Under the pieces are notes generated by a model. That model saw only the letters and a program-made list of their open reading frames with translations. It ran no database searches and was not told the origin of the DNA. A DNA stretch of 64,000 bases, taken from Candidatus Poribacteria bacterium (lineage in GTDB: Bacteria; Poribacteria; WGA-4E; WGA-3G). The first letter of the stretch is position 1. Each line of letters starts with the position of its first letter. A program made the translations under genes and the position numbers. Below are positions 36,538-44,280 of the stretch, in pieces. Where the stretch lies: positions 51,112-115,111 of the forward strand of contig JAJECN010000024.1 in the NCBI GenBank assembly GCA_022821965.1. The letters are read 5' to 3'.

Positions 36538-37264
36538 AAAGCATTGACTGCATCTTTTCTGCAACCCAATCTACAGCGACATCGATCATCGCTTGCCCTT
36601 TTTCGGCTGTTGCCAATTTTGCTTGATGATGATATTCGCGGTCGGATTTTGCTTGTCCTTCGTTGGAGATGGTGAGTTTCGCACTGTCATAATCCACACC
36701 GTTCCAATCAACGTTCTCCGCAAAAGCAGCGAGTGCGAACGCTGTCTCAAACTCCGCAGCGTGTCCAGGACAAACACCAGACTCCATCTGTTCTTGAACC
36801 AGCTCTGGGGTGTACGCCTCCCAATAGGAGTGAAATTCGATGTTGATGCCGAGTTTCTCTCGGTAGCCATCTAAGCGTTCATGTACTGGACCGGCATTGC
36901 CCGCATGCCCGTTCACAATCAGGATATTGTCAATCCCGTGCCGATGCATGCTGTCAGCGACATCATATAACACCTCACCGAAGACCTCCGCGCGAAGCGT
37001 GAGAGTCCCCTTATGGTCCATCCAGTGTTCCGATACACCGATCGCCAAAGGTGTTGTCACAATCACTTGCGGGAACAACTTTTCAGCTGCTAATTTGGAG
37101 ACATAGACCGCGCTTTGCGTGTCGTGATACATCGCTAAATGTTCGTTGTGTTGTTCTGTACTACCCGTTGGGATAATCGCTCCCTTGAGCGTCCCGGCAT
37201 CAATCGCCTCACGGAAATAACGCCGTTGGTTTTCCCAAAGTAGTACGGATTTGATTTGAGACAT
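36536..37264 (-). CDS. creatininase-family amidohydrolase
   Basis: Metal-dependent amidohydrolase of the creatininase/MftE fold. Ligand motifs are all visible: IIPTGSTEQHNEHLAMYHDTQ (Glu, His, Asp), LIVNGHAGN (His) and CPGHAAEFETAFALA (His/Glu). Length 242 aa is normal. Members hydrolyse creatinine, formamidopyrimidines or peptides; the substrate is unknown here. GGAGG lies seven bases before ATG 37264. It follows the phosphotransferase gene by 13 bases, so these two form an operon. Confidence 0.9.
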   Translation of the reverse strand: MSQIKSVLLWENQRRYFREAIDAGTLKGAIIPTGSTEQHNEHLAMYHDTQSAVYVSKLAAEKLFPQVIVTTPLAIGVSEHWMDHKGTLTLRAEVFGEVLYDVADSMHRHGIDNILIVNGHAGNAGPVHERLDGYREKLGINIEFHSYWEAYTPELVQEQMESGVCPGHAAEFETAFALAAFAENVDWNGVDYDSAKLTISNEGQAKSDREYHHQAKLATAEKGQAMIDVAVDWVAEKMQSML

Positions 37265-37277
37265 TGTTTAACCTCCA

Positions 37278-38309
37278 TTATTTCGATAGAACACCACACC
37301 TATTAAGTGTGCTTTGGACAGTTGCAATACCATCTTCCATCAATGCTTGATTAGGTGGCAAATAGTCTTGCAGGCTTTCCCAATCGTATTCGTTCTGCTG
37401 CACGTCTTCGTTTTTAAAAAGTATTTTAGTGCCGTAGTCTCGGATCTCATTGAGCGTCCATTCATAGATATAGAAACCGAAAATGTCTGTGTGTAGGGAA
37501 ACGTCGCTCTGTCTCTTCGTGAGATACTCCTCCAGAACTATCTCAAATCGCTCACCTGTGAAAGAGACTAAGTCTTTTTCAGGCGGACCTAAGCAGACAC
37601 CATCCCAATCAATTAGGTGTAATTGGTTTTCGGTGTCCAAAATCAGATTCCCCGGTGTCGGATCGCCGTGTGTAATTACAAAGGGTGTTTGCCGCGCCGT
37701 CGCTGAACGCCCTAATGCGTCGTATCTCTCAAGCGTCTGTAGAACCTCTGATCTGTATTGCGTAACCGCTTCAAGAAGCCGCTTCTGGTATCCATTCCGA
37801 GCCGTTATCTTCTCCGGTGCCTCAAGTACTATGTGAAGTTCATGTCGTAAGGGCAAGTCATACTTTGCGACTGTAAGGCTATTAAAGGCAATTGCATCTG
37901 TGCATTCATGGATTATCGCGAGTAATGCCGCTGTTTGTGAGAGTTCTGTATCGGTGAAATCCTTTCCAACCTTCCACAAATCCCAACGGCTTTTGCCTTC
38001 AATGAACGGAAACAACGAAACCCGAAAATCCTGCCAAGGAATGCTCAGCGCGCCATTTAGCGTTTCCAAAGGTGCAACAACGCCGGATATGTTGCCTTGG
38101 TGCCGCAGAAGTGATGCAACCTGCAGACAGGTATCCGGTCCAGAAGTAGAGGCTTTGACAAAATGCTTTTCTCCGGTTTCGGACGTAGCGATGTAGCCGT
38201 AACTATCTTCACCTTCAGGGAAAAAGGTTATGGATTGCAAAGGTAAATCGTAGGCAGTCCTGAGGCGTTTCAGCAATTCCGTTTTATCGAAGGCGTTGTC
38301 AACTTTCAT
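37278..38309 (-). CDS. APH-fold phosphotransferase
   Basis: Aminoglycoside-phosphotransferase/choline-kinase fold: FFPEGEDSYGYIATSETGEKHFVKAST (nucleotide loop and Lys), PLETLNGALSIPWQDFRVSLFPFIEG, the catalytic loop FVITHGDPTPGNLILD, and the metal-binding LHLIDWDGVCLGPPEKDL. The 343-aa length fits small-molecule kinases. The acceptor may be a sugar, amino acid or drug; nothing in context decides. Its start overlaps the end of the broken restriction gene by 11 bases. Confidence 0.85.
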   Translation of the reverse strand: MKVDNAFDKTELLKRLRTAYDLPLQSITFFPEGEDSYGYIATSETGEKHFVKASTSGPDTCLQVASLLRHQGNISGVVAPLETLNGALSIPWQDFRVSLFPFIEGKSRWDLWKVGKDFTDTELSQTAALLAIIHECTDAIAFNSLTVAKYDLPLRHELHIVLEAPEKITARNGYQKRLLEAVTQYRSEVLQTLERYDALGRSATARQTPFVITHGDPTPGNLILDTENQLHLIDWDGVCLGPPEKDLVSFTGERFEIVLEEYLTKRQSDVSLHTDIFGFYIYEWTLNEIRDYGTKILFKNEDVQQNEYDWESLQDYLPPNQALMEDGIATVQSTLNRCGVLSK

Positions 38310-38972
38310 ATCTAAATTTCTCGAAATAACTATCGATTTCTGGTCTTAACTCAATACCAGCCATTTCAAAGGCATCCAACAGATCTGCGTAACCACCTTC
38401 ACCACCAAAAAAATCCCAGAGTGCTTCTGCTATCAAAACTTCGTGATCCAGATCTAACATCCCTTTCAGTGTCCATCGTTTATACGGCTCTGACTCATAA
38501 GGATTGTAAGGAAAGCCAATCATTGTGTTTACAACTGCCTTTGGGTCTCGTGTTAGTTCAGCAGCGGTCCACTGCAAAAGAGTTTGCTTGAATTTCTCAA
38601 AATTACTTTTGTTAGGTTTTACAGTTTTTAGATCAAATAAAAACAACTCGCCTTCATAATTTTCCAACCAAACATCCACCTAAGTCAGTTTTACTGTTTC
38701 TAAGTCTCCAGTTTGACAAACTTCCCTAATTTCCTGTGTTTCCAGAGATTTATTAGGCTCCCTATATGTTCCAATTACTAATTCATTGATAATTGTCTGT
38801 ATTTGTCGCTGTGCCTCAGTGCTGATTTGGTTAAAGGGTTTAACTTGAGTCTTGACAACCTTAAACCTTAGTGAAATGGTTTATTGGTTGTTTTAGGACT
38901 ATAGGTTTTGAACTTAGCGTGTACACAGTCCTTAATTTTTTCTTTAATCATCAGTTGTCGTTGCGAGGACAT
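38299..38972 (-). pseudogene. TdeIII-like type II restriction endonuclease, broken
   Basis: The ORF track shows only the last 126 codons (VDVWLENYEGELFLFDLKTVKPNK..., NPYESEPYKRWTLKGMLD), which match the TdeIII family of type II endonucleases; ELFLFDLKTVKP carries the Asp-x-Lys of the active site. Reading upstream I find the rest in pieces: ATG 38972 three bases after the methyltransferase stop gives MSSQRQLMIKEKIKDCVHAKFK...KPFH then a stop; after a frame change FKVVKTQVKPFNQIS... continues to VKLT, an in-frame TAG, and then VDVWLEN. So there is at least one frameshift/internal deletion and one nonsense codon. Inference: the restriction activity is lost. Confidence 0.8.
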
Positions 38973-38975
38973 CCG

Positions 38976-40550
38976 TCAATTTCCTTTTCCTTTCAGGTGG
39001 AATATTGTCTCAGAATATACCGATTCCCGATTCTTTTCGGTTCGATTTAGGACAGGACGCTTGTGCTGATTGACAATGTGCATGCCCGCTATCTCAGCGA
39101 TGGTTGGATACATATTAAACTTATCGTTTGCGACAACAAAGACATCGTAATCATCAGCCAAAAACCGCTTACAGTTCTTAAAAACTTCTGCAACACCGTG
39201 AATGTACGACGCTCTCGCTTCTCGTCCTTTTCCTCTGAACAGTGGTCCTATTTCTAATTCGTCTAACCTTTTGAAACCGAAGAGATCATAGGCGTAGGCG
39301 TGCTGCTCGTGGTAATTGATGAGTCCAACATAAGGAGGACTTGTAAAAATCCCCTTAATTTTTTGTTTTTGGACAATCGCCGCGAATTGCATATCTACTT
39401 GTTTCAACATCGTGAAGAGGTCAATTGTCCGAGAATCACCGATTATACAGTGTTGAAAAGTGTCCGTTTTTAACTTACTGAATTCAGCCCATCGTTGGAT
39501 GCTATCTTTACAATATCGTTCCCACCAACTGAGGATTGAGAAAAGCGGTTTGCAGACTTTCCCATGCTTTCGGCAATAGTAGGTCGTCGTTACAGGCTCC
39601 CGCAATGTGCCTAAATCTGCGTGCGTTGTCGCTCTGCAAGAACGGATAGTCCGACTTAAGATAAGCATTAGAGCTCTTTGTGTTGATGCCTCTTTTACTT
39701 TCCGAATTTCGTCGTGGACAAAATCAATCTCTGCCCTAATCCCCGGAAGATACCATTGCTTCATAAAGCGGGCAGAGTCGGTTGGCATCTGTGTGTCAAT
39801 TTGGTACTCGGCAACAAGTTTGTGATATGTTTGTAAAAAAGCAGCCTCCTTTTCAGCTCCATATCGCTTCTGGTCAATTTCACCTGTTCTGACTTGGCGT
39901 TTGAATGACACTGGAAAATATTGATTATTGAAACCGGTAAGCGTTTCCGCGAGTTTCGATTCAAATTCAAGTATCCCGGACGTAGCAACAAAATTTCTGA
40001 GAACCGTCGTAATCTTCCGACTTTCTTCATACAAACGGGTCAAATCATAAGTAGCCACCTTAGCATTACCGATGAAAGCATTAAACGCTGAAACATCAGC
40101 ACCGATCGCGTGCATACCAAGTTCATTTGCTTGGACTAAGGTAGTCCCACTCCCACAAAACGGATCAAGCACAACATCACTTGGTCGAAAATAGACATCC
40201 GGCTTAAAGTTGTCGGTGTGTGTATCTAAGAAGTATTCAACTAATTGCGGAATGAACTTGCCTTTATACGGATGTAACCGGTGGACATGTTTTGTTGTTT
40301 CCGCTTCTTTAACTTTTTCAAAAGCCAATGTCCAATTCAAATCATCACCGAGTTCATCTTTCCATCGTGTTTCTCGGCGGTTCAAACTGTAGTAATCTTC
40401 AAGGCTTTGCTTAGGAACCAATGTTAACCCGTTGCTAACAACGGAGTCAATTCTCCCATACTGGATTAAATAGGTGATATTTGCGGGTGTAACGTTTTTG
40501 TTCAGGTATGCTGAAGCCCATTGGCTTGCCTGTTTAAGTGTAAGAAGCAT
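38976..40550 (-). CDS. DNA methyltransferase of an R-M system (N4-C/N6-A type) with N-terminal HTH
   Basis: ATG 40550 is preferred; the 13 codons before it in the ORF track come from a small mobile element. The 524-aa protein has an N-terminal HTH-like segment (TLKQASQWASAYLNKNVTPANITYLIQYGRI), then the SAM-binding motif VLDPFCGSGTTLVQANELG near residue 125 and the catalytic TSPPYVGLINYHEQHAYAYDLF near 403. Motif I preceding a distant TSPPY is the alpha-like order. TSPPY indicates methylation of an exocyclic amine (N4-cytosine or N6-adenine). It is open throughout, so modification may persist although its endonuclease partner, three bases downstream, is broken. The HTH could regulate its own expression. 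Confidence 0.88.
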   Translation of the reverse strand: MLLTLKQASQWASAYLNKNVTPANITYLIQYGRIDSVVSNGLTLVPKQSLEDYYSLNRRETRWKDELGDDLNWTLAFEKVKEAETTKHVHRLHPYKGKFIPQLVEYFLDTHTDNFKPDVYFRPSDVVLDPFCGSGTTLVQANELGMHAIGADVSAFNAFIGNAKVATYDLTRLYEESRKITTVLRNFVATSGILEFESKLAETLTGFNNQYFPVSFKRQVRTGEIDQKRYGAEKEAAFLQTYHKLVAEYQIDTQMPTDSARFMKQWYLPGIRAEIDFVHDEIRKVKEASTQRALMLILSRTIRSCRATTHADLGTLREPVTTTYYCRKHGKVCKPLFSILSWWERYCKDSIQRWAEFSKLKTDTFQHCIIGDSRTIDLFTMLKQVDMQFAAIVQKQKIKGIFTSPPYVGLINYHEQHAYAYDLFGFKRLDELEIGPLFRGKGREARASYIHGVAEVFKNCKRFLADDYDVFVVANDKFNMYPTIAEIAGMHIVNQHKRPVLNRTEKNRESVYSETIFHLKGKGN

Positions 40551-40575
40551 CTTTCGTATGTTTCCGTTTAATTGA

Positions 40576-40698
40576 CAGGACTTACGCAATTTTGCTCATC
40601 GCAGACTCTATGAGAGGGGGTCCCTGTAAAAAACGCATTCGGTTTCAGGGCACAACCTAACAGGTTATGCTACAAATAGAGTACTCTGCGTAAGTCCT
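40576..40698. mobile_element. miniature inverted-repeat element with AGGACTTACGCA ends
   Basis: AGGACTTACGCA at 40577-40588 and its exact complement TGCGTAAGTCCT at 40687-40698 bound a 120-base non-coding element; AATTG is present just outside both ends (possible target duplication). The core contains the hairpin GCACAACCT-AAC-AGGTTATGC. It sits between the methyltransferase start and the lipoprotein stop, supplying part of that stop codon. No transposase is encoded. Confidence 0.75.
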
Positions 40699-41137
40699 AA
40701 TTGGTTGAGGACGATTCTACTTTCTGAAGCACTACTTTGCTCTGGTTTTTCAACTTCAAGGCTTCAGCGATGTTGCCCATGTTAATCGCGATCTTGAATT
40801 TTTTCGTAGAGGTCGAAAACCGTCCCAAATAGTCCCCGACGGGAACATCCCCATAGTTTTCAACGAATTTTATCTGAATTTTTTGTCCTGTTGTAAACGT
40901 CGCTTCAAGCGTATCACCGAGTTTCCAGCCGCGTTCGGTAAACGGAGCAATTTCCAGATCGGTCACGGCGTTGCCGTGGTCATCTATTTCAACAATTGTC
41001 CCACTGAGCGATGTCATTTGAGAGGTTTCCGACACACCCGTCTTTTGGCTGCATCCGATAAGAAGTACTGCTGTCATCAAAACACTCACAAACGCCAACT
41101 TCCAACAACGTAAACAGAGTTGATAGTAGAATTTCAC
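40697..41137 (-). CDS. lipoprotein with SAM-hydroxide-adenosyltransferase C-terminal-like domain
   Basis: A 146-aa protein with a lipoprotein signal (FVSVLMTAVLLIGC, lipobox Cys about 29). The mature part, SLSGTIVEIDDHGNAVTDLE ... IKFVENYGDVPVGDYLGRFSTSTKKFKIAINMGNIAEALKL, resembles the C-terminal beta-barrel of the DUF62/SAM hydroxide adenosyltransferase family (GxVVxIDxFGNxVTN ... LEIAxNxGNAA). That domain normally sits after a catalytic N-terminal domain in a cytoplasmic enzyme; here it stands alone and is exported. Function unknown. The stop codon overlaps the adjacent miniature element. Confidence 0.7.
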   Translation of the reverse strand: MKFYYQLCLRCWKLAFVSVLMTAVLLIGCSQKTGVSETSQMTSLSGTIVEIDDHGNAVTDLEIAPFTERGWKLGDTLEATFTTGQKIQIKFVENYGDVPVGDYLGRFSTSTKKFKIAINMGNIAEALKLKNQSKVVLQKVESSSTN

Positions 41138-41373
41138 TATTATATCCCTCCATGAATTTTTTAGAAACTGCCTTAAGTATAGTGGAAAGACAGGTAAATG
41201 TCAAGCGATGTTCAACGAATTTCGTTTGACACGCTATCCGGTTTGTGTTATTCTCTTTTTTGCGTTATTTCCCGTGTAAAACACGTCAAAATACATTAAT
41301 ACCAGTTGTGATCGGAAGATCGCTCTGATAGCAAGCGTGCCACAATGTAGAAATTGAGGCACTGGAGGTAAAT

Positions 41374-42492
41374 ATGCTAAAAAATTTGAATCTTTATAGT
41401 TGGTATTCAAAGTTTGATAGTTCCATAAAAATTGTTCTCCTATTGTTTGGCGTTCTATTAAGTCTTTCGGGTTGCGAAAGAATATCAGACCCGATGCTAC
41501 CGGATGACAGTACATTAGAGGCGGAACCACTCACAGTAATGACCTACAACGTTTATGTCGGGGGCAGTACGGACCGACTTTTAGTTGTAGAGAATCTGTT
41601 ACAGGTGCCCCAGGAAGTCGCTAATATGTATAACAACGTTATAGCATCCGATTTTCCGGGACGCGCTGCGGCAATTGCCAAATCTATAAAGACGTATCAG
41701 CCGCATCTTATCGGGTTACAAGAAATTTCATTGATTCGCCGACAGAGCCCAGGAGATAGACTCACAGGTGGAGAGCCTGCTGAAGAAGTCCTCTTCGATT
41801 TTCTGGAAATTATGATGGAAGCCCTTCAAACGGAAGGTTTAAACTATCAGGTCGCCGCGAAAGTCCAAAATTTTGATATTGAAATGCCAATGGGATCATT
41901 TACCGAATATGACGATGTCCGTCTAACCGATTTTGATGTAATTCTCGCCCGAAGCGATGTCACTGTCTCGCGCCCTGTGAGCATGAATTATAACAGTAAA
42001 CTTACGATTGACGATCTCTTCATCGAAGTCTTGCGAGGTTACGTCGCTATAGATGCCACTGTCTCAGGTACGACTTACCGCGTTGTTAATACACATTTGG
42101 AAGCAGAGGCATTAGGGAAAGAAAGCCGGGTGACGCAAGCACAAGAACTCGTGAATAACCTTCAAGATGAAACTTTACCAATCATCCTGTTAGGGGATTT
42201 TAATACGGCGGCCCCCGATGGTGCTGCTTACCAAATTTTATTATCGGCAGGATATGTTGATGTCTGGCAGATGGACTCCGTCGGAACCGGCAATACGTGT
42301 TGTCAAGACGATGACATCTTGAATGAGGTGAGTGATCACACTGTTCGGATTGACCAGATCTTTGTCCGCAATCTGGAAATTCCTGCTTCTGTTACGACAC
42401 ATACCATAGGTGATAAACCCTCAGACCGTCTACCTTCTGGGTTGTGGCCATCTGACCACGCGGGCGTTGCCGCACATTTCACTTTTGAGTAG
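41374..42492 (+). CDS. endonuclease/exonuclease/phosphatase-family lipoprotein
   Basis: Lipobox LLLFGVLLSLSGC near residue 34 predicts a membrane-anchored lipoprotein. The EEP fold follows: LTVMTYNVYVGG, PHLIGLQEIS (metal-binding Glu), VVNTHLEAEAL, IILLGDFNTAAPDGAAY, and HTVRIDQIFVRN...WPSDHAGVAAHF with the catalytic Asp-His. Length 372 aa. Exported members act as nucleases or phosphodiesterases on DNA, sphingomyelin or phosphoinositides; the substrate is not evident. CTGGAGG lies before ATG 41374. It is monocistronic and ends in a strong shared terminator. Confidence 0.88.
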   Translation: MLKNLNLYSWYSKFDSSIKIVLLLFGVLLSLSGCERISDPMLPDDSTLEAEPLTVMTYNVYVGGSTDRLLVVENLLQVPQEVANMYNNVIASDFPGRAAAIAKSIKTYQPHLIGLQEISLIRRQSPGDRLTGGEPAEEVLFDFLEIMMEALQTEGLNYQVAAKVQNFDIEMPMGSFTEYDDVRLTDFDVILARSDVTVSRPVSMNYNSKLTIDDLFIEVLRGYVAIDATVSGTTYRVVNTHLEAEALGKESRVTQAQELVNNLQDETLPIILLGDFNTAAPDGAAYQILLSAGYVDVWQMDSVGTGNTCCQDDDILNEVSDHTVRIDQIFVRNLEIPASVTTHTIGDKPSDRLPSGLWPSDHAGVAAHFTFE

Positions 42493-42520
42493 TGTGGAAG
42501 CGTTTGATTCTTTAAAAAGC

Positions 42521-42565
42521 AAAGCGCGCTGTAACAGAATTGGAATATTCGTTACAGCGCGCTTT
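42521..42565. terminator. bidirectional terminator between convergent genes
   Basis: AAAGCGCGCTGTAAC and GTTACAGCGCGCTTT form a perfect 15-pair stem with a 15-base loop. A T-run follows on the plus strand and an A-run precedes it (T-run on the minus strand), so it can serve both the EEP lipoprotein gene and the solute-binding protein gene. Confidence 0.9.
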
Positions 42566-42585
42566 TTGTTTGACGCGTTTTAAAC

Positions 42586-43761
42586 TTACTCGTTTCCACT
42601 AATCTCAGGTGCTGCCTCAATTATCATATCCTGCGGCATACCATTAAGAATTTGCCGTACCCCGACACTTTTAACCGGATTGCGATTCGCATCAAAATGA
42701 GAGATACTTGTAGCACCTTCGTAACTTGTGATTTTAGCGATCGCCTCTCGAATCGCAGCCGGATCATCGGTTGATCCTACTGTCTCGATTGCCATTTTCA
42801 AGATTCTCATGGCATCATAGCCTGCTGCTGCAATGCCGTCAACAGAGCCGTATGTCGCCTTATAAGCAGCATTAAAATCTACAGCATCCGGATCTAAGTT
42901 GGTACAATAGTAACCATCAACAGGTTCATTATCCTCCAAAGTCGTAGACATCAGCGGATCGTCCCAACCATCGCTACCAATAAAGGTAGATTCAATTCCC
43001 ATGTCCCGTGCTTGTTTCATTATATGTGGGTTCGCTGGTGGAAAACTGGCGAGGAGAAGGACATCGGGGGCTGCAGCCTTAACTGCAGTAAGTTGTTCAG
43101 TAAACATCATCGCCCCGCTCTCATAGGTTTCCTCGACAACTACGCTCCCACCAAGTGTTTCAAAACTTGTCTTAAATGATTGCACAAAACCCTCAGAATA
43201 GACATCCGCGTTCTGCCAAATCATTGCAGCGGTGCTCGCTCCTTGTTGACTTATAACTTGTGCCAGAAGTTTCGCCTGCAACACATTGGAGCCAGCAATG
43301 AGAAACATAAAATCATTTGGGTCAGTCGCGTCTGCTGTTACCTCTGCCCTTGTTGCACCTAAAAGTACCGGGATATTGATAACCGGTCCAACTTTCACAG
43401 CATGACTCGAAAAGAGAGGACCCAATATCGCAACAACCCCTTCCGATTCAGCCAATTCTGCGGCATCCTGAGCGACGGTGGCTGTGACTTCCTCTTTATA
43501 GACGAATTCCACCTGCATACTGAGGATACCCCCAGATGCGTTGATTTCAGCTTGGGCAAGTTTAGCCCCTTTGCCAAAACTGGTGTAATTTGGCTGCGGG
43601 TGAATCAAACCCACTTTAAGCGTAGGTATAGGGTCGGTATCAGGGGTAGGGATCATCTCGTCGGTTCCTACTATGTTCCGTACCCGATCACATCCTGACA
43701 TCAACGCGACTGAGAGTGAAAGGAATACGCATAGCATAAACTGAAAAATTTTAATGTTCAT
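42586..43761 (-). CDS. ABC-type substrate-binding lipoprotein (Leu/Ile/Val-binding family)
   Basis: ATG 43761, with GAAGGAG six bases upstream, gives 391 aa and a clean lipoprotein signal (FMLCVFLSLSVALMSGC). The mature part is a type I periplasmic-binding fold of the LivK family: KVGLIHPQPNYTSFGKGAKLAQAEINASGG, VVAILGPLFSSHA, FIGSDGWDDPL, and GIAAAGYDAMRILKMAIE. These bind branched-chain amino acids, amides or other small ligands. No permease or ATPase genes flank it, so it is an orphan binding protein in this window. Confidence 0.9.
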   Translation of the reverse strand: MNIKIFQFMLCVFLSLSVALMSGCDRVRNIVGTDEMIPTPDTDPIPTLKVGLIHPQPNYTSFGKGAKLAQAEINASGGILSMQVEFVYKEEVTATVAQDAAELAESEGVVAILGPLFSSHAVKVGPVINIPVLLGATRAEVTADATDPNDFMFLIAGSNVLQAKLLAQVISQQGASTAAMIWQNADVYSEGFVQSFKTSFETLGGSVVVEETYESGAMMFTEQLTAVKAAAPDVLLLASFPPANPHIMKQARDMGIESTFIGSDGWDDPLMSTTLEDNEPVDGYYCTNLDPDAVDFNAAYKATYGSVDGIAAAGYDAMRILKMAIETVGSTDDPAAIREAIAKITSYEGATSISHFDANRNPVKSVGVRQILNGMPQDMIIEAAPEISGNE

Positions 43762-44280
43762 AATATCTCCTTCAATAATGATAGACACACATCGTGTGCT
43801 GGGACTTCGTCAAATTATTCAAAATGTCTTCAAAGGCATCTAATACCATTTCTATTTGGATGGTTATCATAATAGATCGTCCTTAGCAGTCGCCTGATAA
43901 GGACGAATTAGGATGTTTCGGACACAACACCGAAAACGTCTGATCCGTTTTATGACTCCAGTGGTAAAAAAACAACAACACATCAACTCCCACAGAAAAC
44001 AACAAGATCTTTTGGTCTCTTAAAATTGACCGAAAACCTAAGCCACCAAAGGTCTGAGAGGCGATTTTGAAAGATTTCATAAAACTTGATATCGGTCAAA
44101 TTTCTGTGGTGAATTCGAGAGGTAATCGTGTTCGTCAAGTTGATAGAAGTTGAAGGCATTCGCAACTTTGAGAGGGGAATAATCTGATTTGTGAATTGTA
44201 GATATACTATATGTTAACTTTCACAATGCGTATAGTTATGAAAGTTATTCAATATAATATAACACAGGTTGCAGAGCAAA
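43762..44280. other. non-coding gap with a hairpin and a repeat end
   Basis: No convincing gene; the short minus-strand ORFs (60-65 aa) lack start signals and recognisable content. It contains ATACCATTTCT (43843-43853), matching the ends of the element at 60801-60888, and a perfect inverted repeat CGTCCTTA...TAAGGACG (43878-43905). The rest is A/T-rich and may be decayed mobile DNA. Confidence 0.5.

Noticed and set aside
43883-44165. 60-65 aa minus-strand ORFs in the gap before the solute-binding protein
   Set aside because: No start signals, overlapping frames and no family content; more likely decayed DNA.
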